Shown here in pieces: positions 60,960-64,000 of a DNA stretch of 64,000 nucleotides. The translations under genes were made by a program, and so were the position numbers. Source of the DNA: Epiperipatus broadwayi (lineage: Eukaryota > Onychophora > Udeonychophora > Euonychophora > Peripatidae). Below the pieces are notes generated by a model, which was given only the letters and a program-made list of their open reading frames with translations, was not told the origin of the DNA and searched no databases. The DNA is taken from contig JAQFVV010000233.1 in NCBI GenBank assembly GCA_028023455.1, positions 996,001-1,060,000 of the forward strand. The letters run 5' to 3'. Position 1 is the first letter of the stretch, and the number at the start of each line of letters is the position of its first letter.

Positions 60960-63900
60960 CAATTGTCTAATAGTTATTTAATCAGAAACTTTGTAGCTAA
61001 ATAAGATGTGTAAGCACAATTTTAAAACATTTATGATCATTTTATCTTTCTCAATTTTTTATTTTAAAACTGATAATTTTAAAAGGAAAGATTTAAATAT
61101 AAATTTACATCTTACTATTACCCTGTATTGCACATGGATAAGAGGAATAATATGGATGCTTGAATAAGCAAGTTTAATAAATTTGATTGGATAGCATTGA
61201 TTTAATATACATGATAAAGTTTATTTTTTTTATTTATAATTTAGGCGTTTAATTTTATTTTAATTTTTTACTGTGTTAATGTAATATAAAAAATTACAAA
61301 AGCAAAAAAAAAAGTATTTAACCTTAAAAATTGTATTTCATTGCGATTATCAATATATATATTTTTTAATAATACCAATCTCTTCATTCTCATATTTAAA
61401 AAAAAACTTTTTTTGATATCTTAGCATAAGAGATGAATCAGAGCCATTATCCATGGATCTTGATGCCATAATCTGCTCTTTATAATGTAAATGGAGTAGG
61501 AATTATGCATGAAACTATTTTTGAGTTCGTGATAAAAAATATTTTTTATAAAACATAATTAATTCATAGTAACACCAGAAATGACATATTGAGGTTCAAT
61601 CTAGGAATCTTTAGTTTTCTGTTTAGTAATCTACCATTTGCTAAACTCCACAGAATAAGGAAGATTTGTTTTTATTATAGTAGATTCAATTTTGTCACTT
61701 CCAGCAAGATGAAAAATTGATACACTATTTTAAAATTATGAAAGCATCTTCAAATGAATTTTTTTCCAGTGTCTTAATCCTATATGATGTGTGGGTTACA
61801 ATTCACTTAATTGGGCAAATAATACATCTATATATAACTAACTTGCATACAATATTGCTATGATATTAAACTTCCAATCTCCAGTACTGTCTTTCTACCT
61901 AAATAAAAAAAAACTTATTAGAATATTATATTGATTTACACCCTGAAACTGATAAAATTCACAAGCTAAATATGTTAAAAAAAAATTTCCATCACTACCT
62001 GATAAAAAAATTGAGTTTTTTTTTAAATTTTAATAACTAAATCATAGCCTTTATTATCTGTTCAGGAAGGAAAATAATGTTTTTGTTTTTAATTAATACA
62101 AATTAAAAATGCCATTATCAATTCTATGTCACATTTTCATATAATACGATGCTACACTCAGTTTTAAATATATAAAAAATGAAGTCTAATAATACCAGTT
62201 TTTGTCATAGCAGTAATAATATTTCTTTTTATTCCACCATAAAGAAGTTGCATATCAATAAGCCAAAAAAAAAACCTCCGCTAATTTTAAACACTGTCAC
62301 ACTTTTTTTTTATTAATTAAATCAAGTGCTTTAAATAAATTAATAAAACCAACATTTAATTCACACTTTTTACTTCTGACAATGCTCCTGATCTTCTAAT
62401 ACCACAACAAAACCCCAGAAATGATCAATCAATGACTGAAAACAAAATATTAGAGACTTAAATGGCAGCAATATCCTTAAGATCGGGTTAGCACAACTGT
62501 ATGGATTCATAAACTTCTAAAAAAATTACAACATTTTTATAACTAATATATCATCACCATATTTTAAAATTTGTTCAAATCCTATATCAGGATATTAAGC
62601 CTTTCCAATTCAAAAATTACAAACAGTTGTTTTGATTTCATTAAGGACAATATTTTTATGCAAATATAAATGATTAAATAGAATTGGTTGTATCATTAAA
62701 AACAGGGATGCAATTCAGTGGATGATTAAGACAATCCTGTTTGAAATATTTTAACTATATAAAAAAAGAGGCATTTACTAATTTGATAGTTATATCCTTT
62801 GCTTCATATTTACCTACAATATTTTCTAAAAGAAAAAAGAATGAAAGTGATTTCAGTCACCAAGTGATTGTTGAACTTCTACCTTTACATCTCTTTATTA
62901 TTTATGAAGTATTACACTCAATTAGAAAATATCACATTTCCTTTAATTAAATCAAGAAAAGACTTGCTTGTTTCTGTAACATACTCCATGATATAATAAC
63001 ATGATAAACTGAAGAAGTCCAAATTGTCTGTTTACTGTTTAATAACTGTTAAAATTTATCATGAGTAGTGATAACTTTGTAAAAAAAAACAAATTTAATA
63101 TCAACATCTTTGGAATAGAAATTATTTTTAATGCATCTATCATTTTAATCTAGGAGTGTATTTATCTATCATCAGATCAACAATCTGCATTTCTAAATGC
63201 TTGTATTATGTAAACTTTTTTTAATATTCTGACTATAATTTAATCTATAAAAAATAATATTATGAATATCAAGACTATAGTAATATTCAGAAATTATAAA
63301 GATATCCATAATGAATTTGTGGAATGAGTTAATCATTTTAATATCTTTACCAAATAAATACTGAAGATAATAATTGTAAGAAATGCATAGAAGAATAGCT
63401 ATAGCAAAGTGAGCTTTTTATAATAAAAAAAGTCACTTTTAACTTCTTCATTTAATCTTGATCTATGAAAATTTCTGCCCATATTTACTCTACATAGAGC
63501 AGGACGTTAGGAAAAAATGGCAAAATACAATAGATAATAAATGTCAAATAATGAGAAGTGAGATTATGAGTACGAAATAAAAGAAAGGATCATGTCACTC
63601 AAATTAGAGTCTAAATATGAATGAAATGGGTTGTACATTAAGATTTATCAACACAGATAAAGAGATAGTAGAGAAGAAAATTTATGAAAAATAATCAAGA
63701 AAAAGACCTCATTTCATTTTTGTAGCTCAGCTATGTGTAAACATTAGTACTAAATATTATAGTTAATTAAATCAGTCTGCAAAAGATTATAGATTATGGA
63801 TCTCTCTCATTAAAAATATTAATCATTTTTAGGATTGCACAATGATTATGGTTATAAGATATAACTGCTTTGAGCATGGATGCATTTAAATTTCTTTGCA

Positions 63901-64000
63901 TTATTTTTTCTACTCAAGCAAAGTGTTTCTCAGAGTCAATTCATATTTTGAAACAAACGTCTCCTAAAAAAGATTATTTGATGGTATTGATATAATAACA
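60960..64000. other. A+T-rich spacer to window end
   Basis: No domain, repeat family or RNA gene is recognised. Open frames such as 62741-62950 are low-complexity and unsupported. Confidence 0.55.

Overview
This window looks like gene-free, strongly A+T-rich nuclear DNA (roughly three quarters A+T by eye) from an animal with a repeat-rich genome, most likely an invertebrate. The evidence is the transposon mix: RTE-type and CR1/Jockey-type LINEs, a Ty3/Gypsy element, a second LTR retrotransposon, a hAT-type MITE, a tRNA-like SINE head, Penelope-like palindromes and many AT, CA and GA microsatellites. I cannot name the species. I found no intact host gene, and the longest reading frames are transposon fragments or chance frames.

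Layout. 1-3290: A+T-rich spacer. 3300-6240: a decayed CR1/Jockey-like LINE on the plus strand, split by two large palindromes (3705-4190 and 5019-5865). About 6420-6540: a minus-strand tRNA-like SINE head. 7481-8607: a nested inverted-repeat cluster with hammerhead-ribozyme-like motifs. 8.6-14.6 kb: spacer with tandem duplications and an LTR-like repeat (12783-13343). 14645-19185: a minus-strand LTR retrotransposon with two 1.6 kb LTRs, a PBS, a PPT and a short gag-only interior. 19089-20215: a near-perfect ~565 bp tandem duplication covering the end of that LTR and the adjoining LINE. 19205-21420: the 3' end of another LINE. 21950-26400: a decayed minus-strand Ty3/Gypsy element with gag, protease, RT, RNase H and integrase all recognisable, followed by a second LTR-like repeat (26966-27626). 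27630-29030: a plus-strand RTE fragment. 29251-29726: a third palindrome. 31794-32255: a hAT MITE. 32670-35818 and 57950-60955: two minus-strand RTE copies. 42731-43049 and 55389-55651: the fourth and fifth palindromes. 48.7-50.5 kb: a second inverted-repeat cluster with hammerhead-like motifs. The rest is A+T-rich sequence without recognisable content.

The most interesting signal is architectural. Five unrelated-looking palindromes share one plan: two inverted arms, a 30-49 bp tail on one side only and, in four of the five, a direct target repeat of about 11-19 bp. The two inverted-repeat clusters and one palindrome also carry sequences that fit a minimal-stem-III hammerhead ribozyme (a CTGANGA box, stem II, an AAAAC or GAAA box, and a GTC or GTA cleavage triplet), with stem I pairing in several copies. 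Established knowledge of Penelope-like elements (LTR-like repeats in either orientation, a short one-sided extension, hammerhead motifs) offers one explanation for both. No Penelope RT or GIY-YIG domain is visible here, so these would be non-autonomous copies.
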